A stretch of DNA of 64,000 nt, taken from an uncultured Lachnospiraceae bacterium. GTDB taxonomy: Bacteria > Bacillota > Clostridia > Lachnospirales > Lachnospiraceae. Every line of letters starts with the position of its first letter. Position 1 is the stretch's first letter. The translations under genes were made by a program, and so were the position numbers. The stretch is from positions 42,916 through 106,915 of the forward strand of contig CAJURQ010000009.1 of the NCBI GenBank assembly GCA_910588955.1, written 5' to 3'. Of this stretch, positions 43,928 through 52,941 are shown piece by piece. The notes under the pieces were generated by a model that worked only from the letters and a program-made list of their open reading frames with translations, was not told where the DNA came from and did no database searches.

Positions 43928-45145
43928 ATGTCTAAAAAGAGCAATCCCGATGAATTACCAAGCCGCTCCGCGCAGGAGAATACCATCTACCTATTGGAAT
44001 ATCTCAAAAAGCATACAGACAAGGAACATCCTTTAAAGTCGATCAGTGACGTGAAAAAGGTGTTCGCGGATTGGGGTCTGCATTTGGGCTCGGATAATAC
44101 GATTCGAGACTATTACGAGAAGATTGCCGACGCCTATAATTTGGATGAAGAGCAGCATCCGAATCCGCAGTCAGATTGGCGGATTATGTATGACGGTTAT
44201 GCAAAGCTATATGGGGATGTGATGGATGATGAAGACGTTTCCGGGAAGGATGGTTCCGATGAAAAGAGTGGGAGCAGAGTGCAGTATAGCAATTTATATT
44301 ATGTGCCGGAATTTTCCTATGAGGAAATCGACGCGCTGATCGAGGCGGTGCAGCTTTCCCGTACACTTTCTGCGGAAGAGACAGAACATATTATCTCGAC
44401 GTTGGAGGACAATTTCACTTCCGAATATTACCGGAAGGGCGCAAGGAGAGTTTGTAAGATAAACGGGAAGGAATGCTGTGACAGAAATGTGTTGCGGAAA
44501 AACCTGCTCACGATTCAGCAGGCGATCACGGACGGTGTGCAGATTACATACCGCTTCAACGGTTATAACAGGGATAAGAAGCTTGCGCCAATGGGGGATT
44601 ATAAAAGATATGCCAGCCCTTATTATATTGTGGCAAATGACGGGCGGTATTATCTGATGGCGGCAAATAAAGCGCATAAGGATGAGGGCGCTTACATTGT
44701 GCGGATTGATCTGATGACGGAGGTAGAGATTCCGGATCGGAATGAGAAAGCGGGGAAAAAGGGCATACCGGCGATCCCGAAGAGAGAGGTTGCCGGACTG
44801 CCGCTGGAATGGGATGAAAATTTTTCGATGCGGCATATCAACATGTCCTATGGTGCGCCGATTTCGATCAAGATTCGCGTGAAAAATAGAAAGAAAGAGG
44901 ATGGATGCACGCCGATTGATCCTGTCTATACCTTTCTGCATGATTATTTTGGAGACACATACAAATTCATTGAGGTGGACAAAAATGATCCGGATTATGA
45001 CATTGCCAAAGTAAGGTGCACGAGTTTCGGCATGGAAAATTTCGCGATGCAGTATGCCGATCGGCTGGAAGTGCTGGAACCTCTGGATTTGCGGGAAAAA
45101 ATCCGGAATAAAGCGGAGGCACTGGCGAAGCGGTATCAGGATTAG
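43928..45145 (+). CDS. WYL-domain regulator (second in window)
   Basis: 405 residues. An N-terminal winged helix (residues 14-75, ENTIYLLEYLKKHTDKEHPL, NTIRDYYEKI), a low-complexity acidic linker (VMDDEDVSGKDGSDEKSG), then a WYL domain around residues 205-285 (GVQITYRFNGYNRDKK, YASPYYIVANDGRYYLMAANKA, YIVRIDLMTEVEI) and a WCX region. ATG 43928 with GGAGA upstream. WYL regulators are frequent controllers of defence islands and nucleotide-responsive operons. It stops 7 bases before the convergent channel gene. Confidence 0.88.
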   Translation: MSKKSNPDELPSRSAQENTIYLLEYLKKHTDKEHPLKSISDVKKVFADWGLHLGSDNTIRDYYEKIADAYNLDEEQHPNPQSDWRIMYDGYAKLYGDVMDDEDVSGKDGSDEKSGSRVQYSNLYYVPEFSYEEIDALIEAVQLSRTLSAEETEHIISTLEDNFTSEYYRKGARRVCKINGKECCDRNVLRKNLLTIQQAITDGVQITYRFNGYNRDKKLAPMGDYKRYASPYYIVANDGRYYLMAANKAHKDEGAYIVRIDLMTEVEIPDRNEKAGKKGIPAIPKREVAGLPLEWDENFSMRHINMSYGAPISIKIRVKNRKKEDGCTPIDPVYTFLHDYFGDTYKFIEVDKNDPDYDIAKVRCTSFGMENFAMQYADRLEVLEPLDLREKIRNKAEALAKRYQD

Positions 45146-45151
45146 GCAATG

Positions 45152-46732
45152 TTATAAAAAGGTGTCCGTGGCAAGACAGCTCAAAAGCTCCCACGCGGCA
45201 TCGCGCTCCCGTTTCTGTTCCGCGTTCAGCTCCTCATAGGGGCAGAGCATGGGGTGCTGCCTTGCGAGATCGTCACGTGCCGGCCCGTAAGTCCAGTTGT
45301 AGAACGTATAAAAGCGCAGCCAGCGGGAATGGTCGAGCCTGCGGTACATATCGCGCATGGAATCAGACTTTTTGTTTTTGACATATACCGCATTTGCCGC
45401 CTTGATGATTGCGGGGGTGATCTCCGTGAGCGTCTCGTCATGCAAAAGGATGCGTATTTTCATCAAAATATGGTCCGCTGCCGAGATTTTGGATTCCCGA
45501 TGGATGGCGTCAAGATCATCCCAGCTGAAGGTGGGGTAGGAGACGGATCGGCGGAACAGGTCGTTGATTGCGACGGCGGCTTTGTTCAGGGTAGTGCGCA
45601 TGATCTGATCCGGCGTATAGATCTCTTCATTTGCGCCAAAATAAGATACGCCGGGCGCTTTCTGGCTGCTGCGAAGATGGAGCTGCCCCTGTATTCTGTA
45701 GTAGCTGTTTAACCGCCAGAATATGTTCCAGCCGTCCGGCTCATCATCGGTACAGATGATGATGCGATCGGCACGCTCCAGAAGGTCGGCGCATTGCTCC
45801 CACAAATCATCATGAAAAATGAGAGAATCCGTTGTCTCAGATTCCCGGTTCATCGAAAATGTCTCGTGCAGATGGCCGTGCATGGCGAGAAAGACGCTGG
45901 CATCCCCGAAAATGTGGTATGCGACATGCTGATCGACAGAGATGATATTCGTCAGGATGGCGCGTTCCAGAATGCATCGCCCGTAATTTCCAAAGCCGAT
46001 GATCACAATGGTATTTTCAGAGCTGCACAGCGGTCTGGAGCGCCAGTATTGTCTGGCGCAGCAGTCGTAACTGTGGAAAAAACTGATATTCCCGGAGAGG
46101 GAGTCCCGCCCGTTCGTTGTTCTCGCGTACACTTCCACGGGCAGGGCATGTAAGTTGGCGGCGCGGCTGTTGACACCAATATCGTTTTCCTTCATCAGAA
46201 AAATTTTACATCTGGTTCCAGTATTCTTTTTCTGCGCTACGATTCTGGCGGGGGAAGCGCTGATAAACAGACACGGATAGTCCGGAAATTCCATCTGCTC
46301 TTTTTTCTTCTCACCGAAAATAATCATGGCGTCGGGATCCTCCCTGCAGATATTTTCAGCCAGTGTGCTGGCTTCGATTCCGCAGTCGGCAAAATAGTAC
46401 CAGTTTTTTCGCCGCTGCAGACCGAGCAGGAAAAAGGGGAGTCCTTCGCTTGTGACAAAGGAGATCACAGCGCCGAATAAGGTCATCATGATACCGGCGG
46501 ACAGCAGGAGAAAAACGGAGCCGACTGCGTGTCCGAGGGGTGTTACGGGCGTCAGGTCACCGTAGCCGACAGTGGTCAGCGTGACGAGAGAGTACCAGCA
46601 GGCATCGCCTAAGGTACGGATGGTGGCGGTACTGTCGGTATGCTCGGACAGATAGAGGACAAGCAGCAGCCCGATATACAGGAGCATCAAAAATATGGTT
46701 ATACGCAGATATATTTTATGATTTCGCTTCAT
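45152..46732 (-). CDS. Two-TM potassium-channel-like protein with Rossmann region and C-terminal RyR domain
   Basis: 526 residues. Residues 11-28 and 70-92 are membrane helices flanking a pore loop with a perfect K+ selectivity filter TLTTVGYGD (residues 51-59). The cytosolic part has a Rossmann-like RCK region (VIIGFGNYGRCILERA, residues 243-258) and a later nucleotide-fold stretch (RIIICTDDEPDGWN). Residues 467-520 match the ryanodine receptor repeat: RWLRFYTFYNWTYGP, then RDDLARQHPMLCPY and EELNAEQKRERD. The layout predicts a ligand-gated K+ channel in which RCK and RyR domains sense a small molecule, possibly a nucleotide derivative. AAAGGAG precedes the start. It faces the macro/phosphatase/WYL genes. 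Confidence 0.85.
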   Translation of the reverse strand: MKRNHKIYLRITIFLMLLYIGLLLVLYLSEHTDSTATIRTLGDACWYSLVTLTTVGYGDLTPVTPLGHAVGSVFLLLSAGIMMTLFGAVISFVTSEGLPFFLLGLQRRKNWYYFADCGIEASTLAENICREDPDAMIIFGEKKKEQMEFPDYPCLFISASPARIVAQKKNTGTRCKIFLMKENDIGVNSRAANLHALPVEVYARTTNGRDSLSGNISFFHSYDCCARQYWRSRPLCSSENTIVIIGFGNYGRCILERAILTNIISVDQHVAYHIFGDASVFLAMHGHLHETFSMNRESETTDSLIFHDDLWEQCADLLERADRIIICTDDEPDGWNIFWRLNSYYRIQGQLHLRSSQKAPGVSYFGANEEIYTPDQIMRTTLNKAAVAINDLFRRSVSYPTFSWDDLDAIHRESKISAADHILMKIRILLHDETLTEITPAIIKAANAVYVKNKKSDSMRDMYRRLDHSRWLRFYTFYNWTYGPARDDLARQHPMLCPYEELNAEQKRERDAAWELLSCLATDTFL

Positions 46733-46786
46733 AAGACGCTGTCTCCTTTGCCGTATTCCAAAAGAAATGTTTGTAAATAGAGCGAA

Positions 46787-48790
46787 TTATAGCTTAAAGA
46801 TTCCCGGTTTGGCGAAGGGTCCCGCAAGCGGCATCTCTCCGTGCGCATTTCCGTAATAATCCGTGTCAAAGATGATGGGAGAGCCGTCCGGGTTTTCAAA
46901 TTTCTGCTCCGGCTCAAACGCCATGCCGAGCACATCTGTTGTGATGACTTTGTTCTGCGATTCCGGCATATAGTCATACACATTCGTCTTTATGACAAAG
47001 CCTTCCGCCGTCTCTTCCAGACAGACGGACACTTTGTTTGTCTCATCCACAAATGCCTTTTCTTTTGACATAGGTTTCGCGCCGTTAAAATAGGCGTTTC
47101 CTTCTGCCCATACGGGGAGCGGGTTGTAGTATCTGTCGCTGGGCGCCGCTCCCATTCCGCAGTAGCCTTCAAACTGCGCTTCGTATTCTTCCTGCGTCGG
47201 GTACGCTTCGTAAGGAATCGTTCCGGCAATGAGGTTGCCGTCCGTCCACTCGTCGTCCTTCATCGCATCCGCCATCTGCTTCAACCCCGGACGGAAGTCT
47301 TTCTGGATAAAGATGTTGTTGTAAAACCGCATGTCCCCGTGCAGAATTGTCATAAAGCCCGCGATCTCCGTGCGGTGTGGCACATGGTAGGGGGTATAGC
47401 GCGGAGAAATCTTAGTGAGTGTACCGTTTAAAACACCGCGCCCTACGGCGGTAAAGGAACCGGCGATCAGATTATGCACGAGGGCAACGCCCTGCGTGGC
47501 AAGTTTCAGCGCACAGTCGGAGAGCAGCACGTTGTGGTCAACAAGCGTCGGTCCGTGAGATACTTCGATAAAAATATCCTCACCGATTTCATTTCCAGTT
47601 GTGTGGTTGTATTCCTCTGGCAGACAGTTGTCAAAAAACAGGTTCCCGGTCACCCTTGTTCCCTGTGCCTGCCAGTCGAGCCACAGACCGCGGGTACAGT
47701 GGTAAATCCGGTTGCGGCGTATGATTACGTCGATTGCCGCGTGCATTTTGATGCCGCCGATCTCTGCGCCGCACAGATTCTGTTTGTTGTTGATATGGTG
47801 GATCGTATTATCCTCGATCACAGAAAATACGCCGCCCAGATGCCCGACAATCCCGGTCTGCCCGCAGTCGTGGATATCGCATCTTCTGACAATGTGGGAG
47901 CCTATGGTTTCCTTGCTCCATCCTTCCCGCTGTGCCTGACAGATACAGTCGCGCTCCGTCTGCGTGCCGTCCTTGTATTTCCATTTGGACCATTTGTTAT
48001 CGTTTTTCGGCTGCAGATATTTTCCAAGGGAAATGCCGGAGCATTTCGACTCATAAATTTCACAGTCTTCTATGATCCAGCCTTTGGACCAGTGCGGACC
48101 GATCATTCCTTCCTGATATGCTGTCGGGGGCGCCCACTGTGATGCTGCCTGTCTCACGGTAAAGCCGGAAAGCGTAATGAAGCCAACGCCTTCTTCTTCC
48201 GGGTAGAAACAATTTTTCCGCACGCTGATTTCCACATTTTCCTCATTGGGGTTTCTGCCTTGGAAATTGGCGTAAAGGACTGTTTCGTCTTTTTCTTCAT
48301 CCTGAATCGTGTACCATGTATAGACGGAAAAATCCGGGTCCCATGAGGTTTTGCTCTTTTCCGGGTGCAGAACCTTGTCATACGCGGTCACTTCATACAT
48401 GGACTTGCCGTTTAAATAGACGTCCCCGGTGTGGGCGGTCATGGTCGCCACAAACCAGTCACCGTACACGAAGGTCGTATAGGGATTATAATCGCCAAAC
48501 ATTTTATTGGAAACTGTCGCTTTCCAGACATTGCCCTTGCAGAGCTCCCAATTTTTGACAGGTTCCGCGCCCGTGATCACAGCCGCACGCTCGGTCTCCG
48601 AACGGTAAACGATTCTGGCGTCCTCTCTGCCGCCGTTTACAGGGTTTACCGCCTCCCTGTAAATGCCGGACGCTACGATCACCTCATCGCCTGCTGCAGC
48701 CTTGTCAGCCGCTTCCTGAATCCGACGGAAAGGCTTTTCCTTGCTCCCGTCTCCGCTTTGTACCGCATTTTGATCTACATAGTATTGCAT
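46787..48790 (-). CDS. GH120 beta-xylosidase
   Basis: 667 residues, a right-handed parallel beta-helix with an inserted beta-sandwich, closely matching the GH120 pattern: DGSKEKPFRRIQEAADKA at the start, AGDEVIVASGIYREAV, IGPHWSKGWIIEDCEIYESK, and the active-site strands. The expected nucleophile Asp is in LWLDWQAQGTRV and the acid/base Glu in IFIEVSHGPTLVDHN. It releases xylose from xylo-oligosaccharides. No signal peptide, so it acts on imported oligosaccharides. AAGGAGG precedes the ATG at 48790. No transporter lies beside it. Confidence 0.9.
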   Translation of the reverse strand: MQYYVDQNAVQSGDGSKEKPFRRIQEAADKAAAGDEVIVASGIYREAVNPVNGGREDARIVYRSETERAAVITGAEPVKNWELCKGNVWKATVSNKMFGDYNPYTTFVYGDWFVATMTAHTGDVYLNGKSMYEVTAYDKVLHPEKSKTSWDPDFSVYTWYTIQDEEKDETVLYANFQGRNPNEENVEISVRKNCFYPEEEGVGFITLSGFTVRQAASQWAPPTAYQEGMIGPHWSKGWIIEDCEIYESKCSGISLGKYLQPKNDNKWSKWKYKDGTQTERDCICQAQREGWSKETIGSHIVRRCDIHDCGQTGIVGHLGGVFSVIEDNTIHHINNKQNLCGAEIGGIKMHAAIDVIIRRNRIYHCTRGLWLDWQAQGTRVTGNLFFDNCLPEEYNHTTGNEIGEDIFIEVSHGPTLVDHNVLLSDCALKLATQGVALVHNLIAGSFTAVGRGVLNGTLTKISPRYTPYHVPHRTEIAGFMTILHGDMRFYNNIFIQKDFRPGLKQMADAMKDDEWTDGNLIAGTIPYEAYPTQEEYEAQFEGYCGMGAAPSDRYYNPLPVWAEGNAYFNGAKPMSKEKAFVDETNKVSVCLEETAEGFVIKTNVYDYMPESQNKVITTDVLGMAFEPEQKFENPDGSPIIFDTDYYGNAHGEMPLAGPFAKPGIFKL

Positions 48791-48836
48791 ATGACATCCT
48801 CCTTACCGCAGCATTGATTTCCATGATTATACTATT

Positions 48837-48864
48837 ATCATAGCAAATATGGGACAAAACGCAA
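48837..48864 (-). promoter_or_regulatory. Tentative promoter of the GH120 gene
   Basis: On the minus strand TTGCGT, 16 bases, TATGAT, with a second TATAAT 5 bases further. It lies 47 bases upstream of the ATG. Confidence 0.35.
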
Positions 48865-48918
48865 GTGATTGCTTTTGTGGGGGAAAGATGGTATGGTTGT
48901 CTTAAAAGTAGCGCTTAA

Positions 48919-49137
48919 GGAGGTGCTATAGCGAGAGCGATATTGTCAAACAAGGGCGTGATCGTATTTGATGAAGCGACAAGCGCACTTGATCTGGAGT
49001 CGGAGAAAGTGATATATGATTATCTGCAAAAGGAGGCGCGACAAGGGAAAATCATTATCATTGTTTCCCATAGAGAAAGCGTGAATGCGATATGTAATCG
49101 GCTGCTTCGGGTTGAGAACGGTAAAGTATATGAATAA
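48919..49137 (+). pseudogene. ABC exporter ATPase C-terminal fragment
   Basis: The frame opens directly after a stop with GGAIARAILSNKG, the region just after the signature motif, then Walker B VIVFDEATSALDLES, and the switch His in IVSHRESV. It ends normally after VENGKVYE. Everything upstream (membrane domain, Walker A, signature start) is missing. It is a relic of a DEATSALD-type exporter; the surviving 73 residues cannot function alone. Confidence 0.85.
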
Positions 49138-49207
49138 CACTATAACAAAAATACACCGGGAAATAACAGTGCATTCATCATCATTCCCCAGCGTGTATCC
49201 GCTAGAT

Positions 49208-50340
49208 TCACAGCAGACACCTGACACGGCTTTTATGTTTCGAACAGATGGCTGCTTCTGTCTGTGCGGCAATCTGCTCCCCGCTCAATTTCCTGAATGT
49301 TTTGATATACAAAACGGCGGCAAGTGCCAGTGAGAGTACATCGGCTACCGGCTGCGCCCAGATTAACCCGTTAAGCCCTAAAGCAGCTTTCAGAATAAAC
49401 AATGCGGGAATAAAAATAATTCTCTGTCTGCTCAAATTGATAATTGGTGAAGCCGTGGCTGCCCCATAGCCTGCAAAGCATTGGTAAGGACATAGAACAC
49501 GCCAAACAGGAAACTTGTTGTAAGTAAAATTCTTGCAAAGGAAACGGTATAATCAAAAGCGGTAACATCTGTTAAAAATGCGCTGACAATCTGGTTTGCA
49601 AACAGGTAGCAGACCGCAGTTAATACAACACCTAAAATCAAAGAAAAAATCATAGAGAACTGAAACACGTCATTAAAGCGTTTCCATAATTTTGCACCTA
49701 CAAGATAGCCAAGCAAAGGCTGTACGCCCTGTCCTAATCCCATACATACCATTCCTGCAATAATGACAACTTTCATGGCAACGCCCATTCCCGCAATCGC
49801 CATATCGCCATATTTTGCCATCTGGCTGTTGATGATGATTTGGGAAACGCTCATTAGCAAAGAACCTAATGCGGCGGGGATACCAATTACAAGTACGCTG
49901 CTGCAAACCTTGTCTTTTAATGTAAAGTCTTTGATATTGATACTAAGTATTGACTTTCCACGGAGAAAATAGAAAATATAGTAACCTGCGCCGAAAAGAT
50001 TTCCTATTACCGTAGCGATTGCTGCGCCTGCAATATTCCAGCCAAAGCCTAAAATCATAACCGGGTCAAGAATAAAATTCAGAAGATTTCCAAGAAGCTG
50101 TCCCATCATAGCTTTACCGGCTTTTCCCTCGGCACGGATTATATTTGCATAACAGTTTGAAACCAACACGAAAGGACCGCTGCACGCCACGATACTTAAA
50201 TACGTTTTTGATAAGTCCCATGTATCAGAACTTGCCCCAATCAGTGATAGGATAGGGTTCATAAAAATCAGAAACAGGGCAGCCATTACAACGCCGACAA
50301 CGATACAGCTCCACATACAGAACGAGCAGACTTTATATAT
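49208..50340 (-). pseudogene. MATE efflux gene, 5'-truncated and frameshifted
   Basis: The long frame (49432-50316, complement) starts inside the protein (VCSFCMWSCIVVGVVMAALFL) and lacks roughly the first three membrane helices; its upstream frame runs into the end of marR. The 3' part is in another frame (49208-49435: NLSRQRIIFIPALFILKAALG). The shift is explained by one missing G in a G-run at 49462-49465: restoring it gives MGAATASPIINLSRQR. The deletion of the 5' end next to marR suggests marR once preceded a full multidrug pump that it controlled. Confidence 0.85.
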
Positions 50341-50764
50341 CCTTGCTTATTAGATTTATTTTTCTTAGTAAGGACAAAAGCGTTTCTACTTCTTCTGCTG
50401 AAAGATTTTCCAAAAGTTTTTGTTCCGTATCTTCCATTTCCTGCTTTGCTTCGTTGCAGAATTTTTCTCCAAGTGGGGTAATTTCAACATACTTTATCCG
50501 TTTATCGTCCTTATCCCCGGAAACATGAACAAGTTTTTTCTGTTCCAAGCGGGAAATCAGTCCGACTGTTGTGGATTGTGCCAGTGACAGACGTTTTTCC
50601 AATTCCTTAAAAGTGGTTTTTTTTGCAGGCATATTTAATATCTCAATTAAAGCGGACATTTGAGAAAAAGTAAGGTTTGTTTCTTTCAGCCGGGTATTTG
50701 CCTTTTTCTCAAAAGCGTTGTTTATTTGGCGTATTAATATTCCGCAATGATTTTGCTCATTCAA
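50333..50764 (-). CDS. MarR-family transcriptional regulator
   Basis: 143 residues: winged helix at 30-100 with FKELEKRLSLAQSTTVGLISRLEQKKLV as the recognition region and the wing DKDDKRIKYVEITPLG. Start is most likely TTG 50764 (complement), 7 bases after GGAGG; a TTG at 50770 abuts the ribosome site. MarR proteins respond to phenolic or drug-like ligands. Its downstream partner, a MATE pump, is broken, so this regulator may now be an orphan. Confidence 0.88.
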   Translation of the reverse strand: MNEQNHCGILIRQINNAFEKKANTRLKETNLTFSQMSALIEILNMPAKKTTFKELEKRLSLAQSTTVGLISRLEQKKLVHVSGDKDDKRIKYVEITPLGEKFCNEAKQEMEDTEQKLLENLSAEEVETLLSLLRKINLISKDI

Positions 50765-50871
50765 TGCCAACCCTCCGATCTATGAAAGAGGATAGCACAC
50801 TTTTTTGGAAATATCAATAGTATGCGATTGAATTGTCTGCTTCGTAGTTCCATCGCAGCACATCTGTCATA

Positions 50872-51630
50872 TCATTTATCCTTCGTATCATTATTATTTG
50901 CCCGTTGGCTTTTCGGAAGCGTTTTTGTAAGGATTAAGTTATAGGCAACGGTTATAAACATTAAAACCAGAACATGAATCATGTGCTTCTCCAATGTAAG
51001 CCCTGCTTTATTTGAAAAAGTACTAAGAGTGTTAATGGCAGAATGAACAATAATGCAGGGGAGCAGACTTCTGCCACGATAGAAAATCGTTACAAGCAAA
51101 AAGCCTATCGCAATCGCAAAGCAAATCTGGCACAGATTGTCTACCAGGTCCATACCGCTGCCATTAAACAAATTTACTATATGCCCTATGCCAAAAGTCA
51201 CGCTCGAAACAATAATTGCGGATTTTATACCGTCCTTTTCCATTGCCTTGAAAAGAAAACCTCTGAAAATCACTTCCTCCAAAAATCCAACGCAAAGCAT
51301 ACACGCAATACGGCAAACCGCTCCCGATAGTGAATAATTGACAGCAACACCGTTCCAAAGATTTCCCGATGCTATGATAATAAGCGGCACATAGTAAAGA
51401 AACCGACGGGCAGGAACAGGTGATTTACAAAGCCCATACCGTTCTTGTAACTTGTTTTTTCGGATAAAGGCAAAAAGAATACTGGTCAGCAGGATACAAA
51501 AAATAGCGCTTGCAGAATATTCAATCCCTATTTTTTCGTTTAACGGATATGCTAAAGACAGCAGAACACAATAAACCACTATCCATACAATCGCAAAAGT
51601 CTGCTCATTTTTCTCATATAACTTTTTCAT
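50872..51630 (-). CDS. CPBP-family intramembrane metalloprotease
   Basis: 252 residues with about eight membrane helices. The CPBP (CAAX protease and bacteriocin-processing) motifs are present: EEVIFRGFL (residues 117-125), a histidine in FGIGHIVNL and a late HSAIN (His near 197). Bacterial members process or give immunity to peptides. It overlaps the TetR gene by four bases (ATGA), so the pair is one transcript under TetR control. Confidence 0.87.
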   Translation of the reverse strand: MKKLYEKNEQTFAIVWIVVYCVLLSLAYPLNEKIGIEYSASAIFCILLTSILFAFIRKNKLQERYGLCKSPVPARRFLYYVPLIIIASGNLWNGVAVNYSLSGAVCRIACMLCVGFLEEVIFRGFLFKAMEKDGIKSAIIVSSVTFGIGHIVNLFNGSGMDLVDNLCQICFAIAIGFLLVTIFYRGRSLLPCIIVHSAINTLSTFSNKAGLTLEKHMIHVLVLMFITVAYNLILTKTLPKSQRANNNDTKDK

Positions 51631-52199
51631 TTCATTTCCTCCTGTAATGCCAGTATTGCACCTCTATATGCCCGTTTTAAATGGGATTTTATAATTTCCT
51701 CATTGTATTTCAATGAATTGTTTGCAATGATACCTGCATATCCATGAACAAATAAAAAAATTGACAAAAAGATTTCTTTCATTTGTTCTATACTTACTCC
51801 GGCTGCTCCTTGCATTGCCAAAAGGACAGGTACAAGTTCTTCGGCATCTATCATTTCAAGTAAAGACATTCCCTCAAAAAAGTTTGATTGAAAAAGGAAT
51901 CGAAACAAATGCGGTTCTTCACGCGCAAAGCGAATATAATTCAATCCCATTCCAAGCATAACGTCTTTCTGTGCGCTTTCAATATTCATCAGGTATTCGG
52001 AATGATAACCATCTGCTTTTGCATAAGCTGCTTTTTTCAATTCCTCAATCGTTGCAAAGTGATACATAACAGGTTGCGTGGAACAGTTTAGTTTTTTTGC
52101 AACAGTCCTTGCGTTGATGCTTTCTCCACCAGCTTCACGCGCGACCTCAAAGGCAGCTTCAATGACCATCTCTCTTGTGATTTTAGGTTTTGGCGGCAT
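51627..52199 (-). CDS. TetR/AcrR-family regulator
   Basis: 190 residues: N-terminal helix-turn-helix (ITREMVIEAAFEVAREAGGE, NARTVAKKLNCSTQPVMYHF) and a helical ligand-binding domain (TetR_C-type, LNYIRFAREEPHLFRFLF). GGAGAAAAA precedes the ATG. A perfect 28-bp palindrome lies 18 bases upstream and is the likely operator. It probably represses itself and the coupled CPBP protease gene. Confidence 0.9.
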   Translation of the reverse strand: MPPKPKITREMVIEAAFEVAREAGGESINARTVAKKLNCSTQPVMYHFATIEELKKAAYAKADGYHSEYLMNIESAQKDVMLGMGLNYIRFAREEPHLFRFLFQSNFFEGMSLLEMIDAEELVPVLLAMQGAAGVSIEQMKEIFLSIFLFVHGYAGIIANNSLKYNEEIIKSHLKRAYRGAILALQEEMK

Positions 52200-52217
52200 G
52201 GCTTTTTCTCCTGTTTA

Positions 52218-52245
52218 ATAATTTATGTTATATAACATAAATTAT
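52218..52245. promoter_or_regulatory. 28-bp perfect palindrome, probable TetR operator
   Basis: The core TTATGTTATATAACATAA extends symmetrically to 28 bases centred between 52231 and 52232. It lies directly upstream of the TetR gene. Size and symmetry fit TetR-family operators. Confidence 0.7.
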
Positions 52246-52388
52246 ATTATGGACTGCAACACTGATTTTGTCAATCACTCTGGCTGAACTTTGCCATATT
52301 ATGGATAGATAAGTTCTCGATTGTGTGTTACAATAGGGACGTAAAAAGAAAAATATTAGCCATTGAAAGAAAAAGGAGAGCAGTATAA

Positions 52389-52628
52389 ATGAGTACATTA
52401 GAATATACAATCTCACTATTAGAAACAATGCCAGAAGAAAAACTGAGGGAAATCCAGAACTATATTCAATATATTATCTTTAGAGATGATGCAGCTAAGC
52501 CGTTTAAACCGCTTAGTGAGGAAGAGCTTGTTACGCAGCTTACGGAATCCATGAAAAAAAGTGATATGGGCGTAACAACACCGGCTGATGTGGTGTCACA
52601 GAGAATGAGGGAAAAATATGCGTTATAA
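52389..52628 (+). CDS. Antitoxin-like small protein
   Basis: 79 residues after AAAGGAGAGCAGTATAA. An N-terminal helical pair (TLEYTISLLETMPEEKLREIQNYIQYI) is followed by a disordered, charged C-terminal part with SEEELVTQLTESMKKSD and RMREKYAL. The next frame (ParE-like) begins inside its last codons, the typical antitoxin-toxin overlap. The N-terminus resembles the short frame at 53154. Family not certain. Confidence 0.6.
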   Translation: MSTLEYTISLLETMPEEKLREIQNYIQYIIFRDDAAKPFKPLSEEELVTQLTESMKKSDMGVTTPADVVSQRMREKYAL

Positions 52629-52752
52629 TGTGTCTGTATCTGATTTGGCATGTGAGCAATATGATAAGTTTTTAGAGTATATCTATTTTACATTATTAAA
52701 TTCACAGGCGGCGGATAGTTTGATGCAGGATTTTGAGAATGAAATAGGATAG
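52618..52752 (+). pseudogene. Truncated RelE/ParE-like toxin
   Basis: ATG 52618 overlaps the antitoxin gene by 11 bases. The 44 residues (RYNVSVSDLACEQYDKFLEYI onward, ending DFENEIG) match only the first half of a ParE/RelE fold: first strand and the two N-terminal helices. The beta-sheet with catalytic residues is absent; a stop comes exactly where unrelated sequence and a terminator begin. Confidence 0.65.
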
Positions 52753-52765
52753 TGTTATAATCGGA

Positions 52766-52812
52766 AAAGAGTGATTCCATAGCATGTAAAAAATGCTTTG
52801 AAATCACTCTTT
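52766..52812. terminator. Bidirectional terminator hairpin (left copy)
   Basis: AAAGAGTGATT pairs with AATCACTCTTT, with an inner AGCAT/ATGCT pair. T- and A-tracts on both sides make it usable from both strands. A related hairpin occurs at 62867-62913. Confidence 0.7.
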
Positions 52813-52931
52813 ATTATTGGCTGTTATTATTTTCTATTTCACATTCCCCTCACAGCAGTCAAATCCCAGGTTGAATGCGTAGAAGTTCTTGGAGTCAAGG
52901 TGGTCCTGCACGATGCGGAGGGCTTCACCAA
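52766..52931. repeat. Direct repeat, left copy (terminator plus gene 3' end)
   Basis: Terminator hairpin followed by about 100 bases nearly identical to 62940-63036, in the same orientation; the two copies enclose the 10-kb stretch with the HipA remnant and the giant surface protein. The coding part differs at few positions, while sequence beyond GGGCTTC diverges abruptly. Confidence 0.75.
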
Positions 52932-52941
52932 GATTAGCAAT
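52834..52941 (-). pseudogene. 3'-end remnant of an unknown gene (left copy)
   Basis: On the minus strand the frame reads LGEALRIVQDHLDSKNFYAF and ends FDCCEGNVK-stop. The same C-terminus occurs at 62940-63036. Only about 35 codons remain and there is no start. The parent family is unknown to me. Confidence 0.6.
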
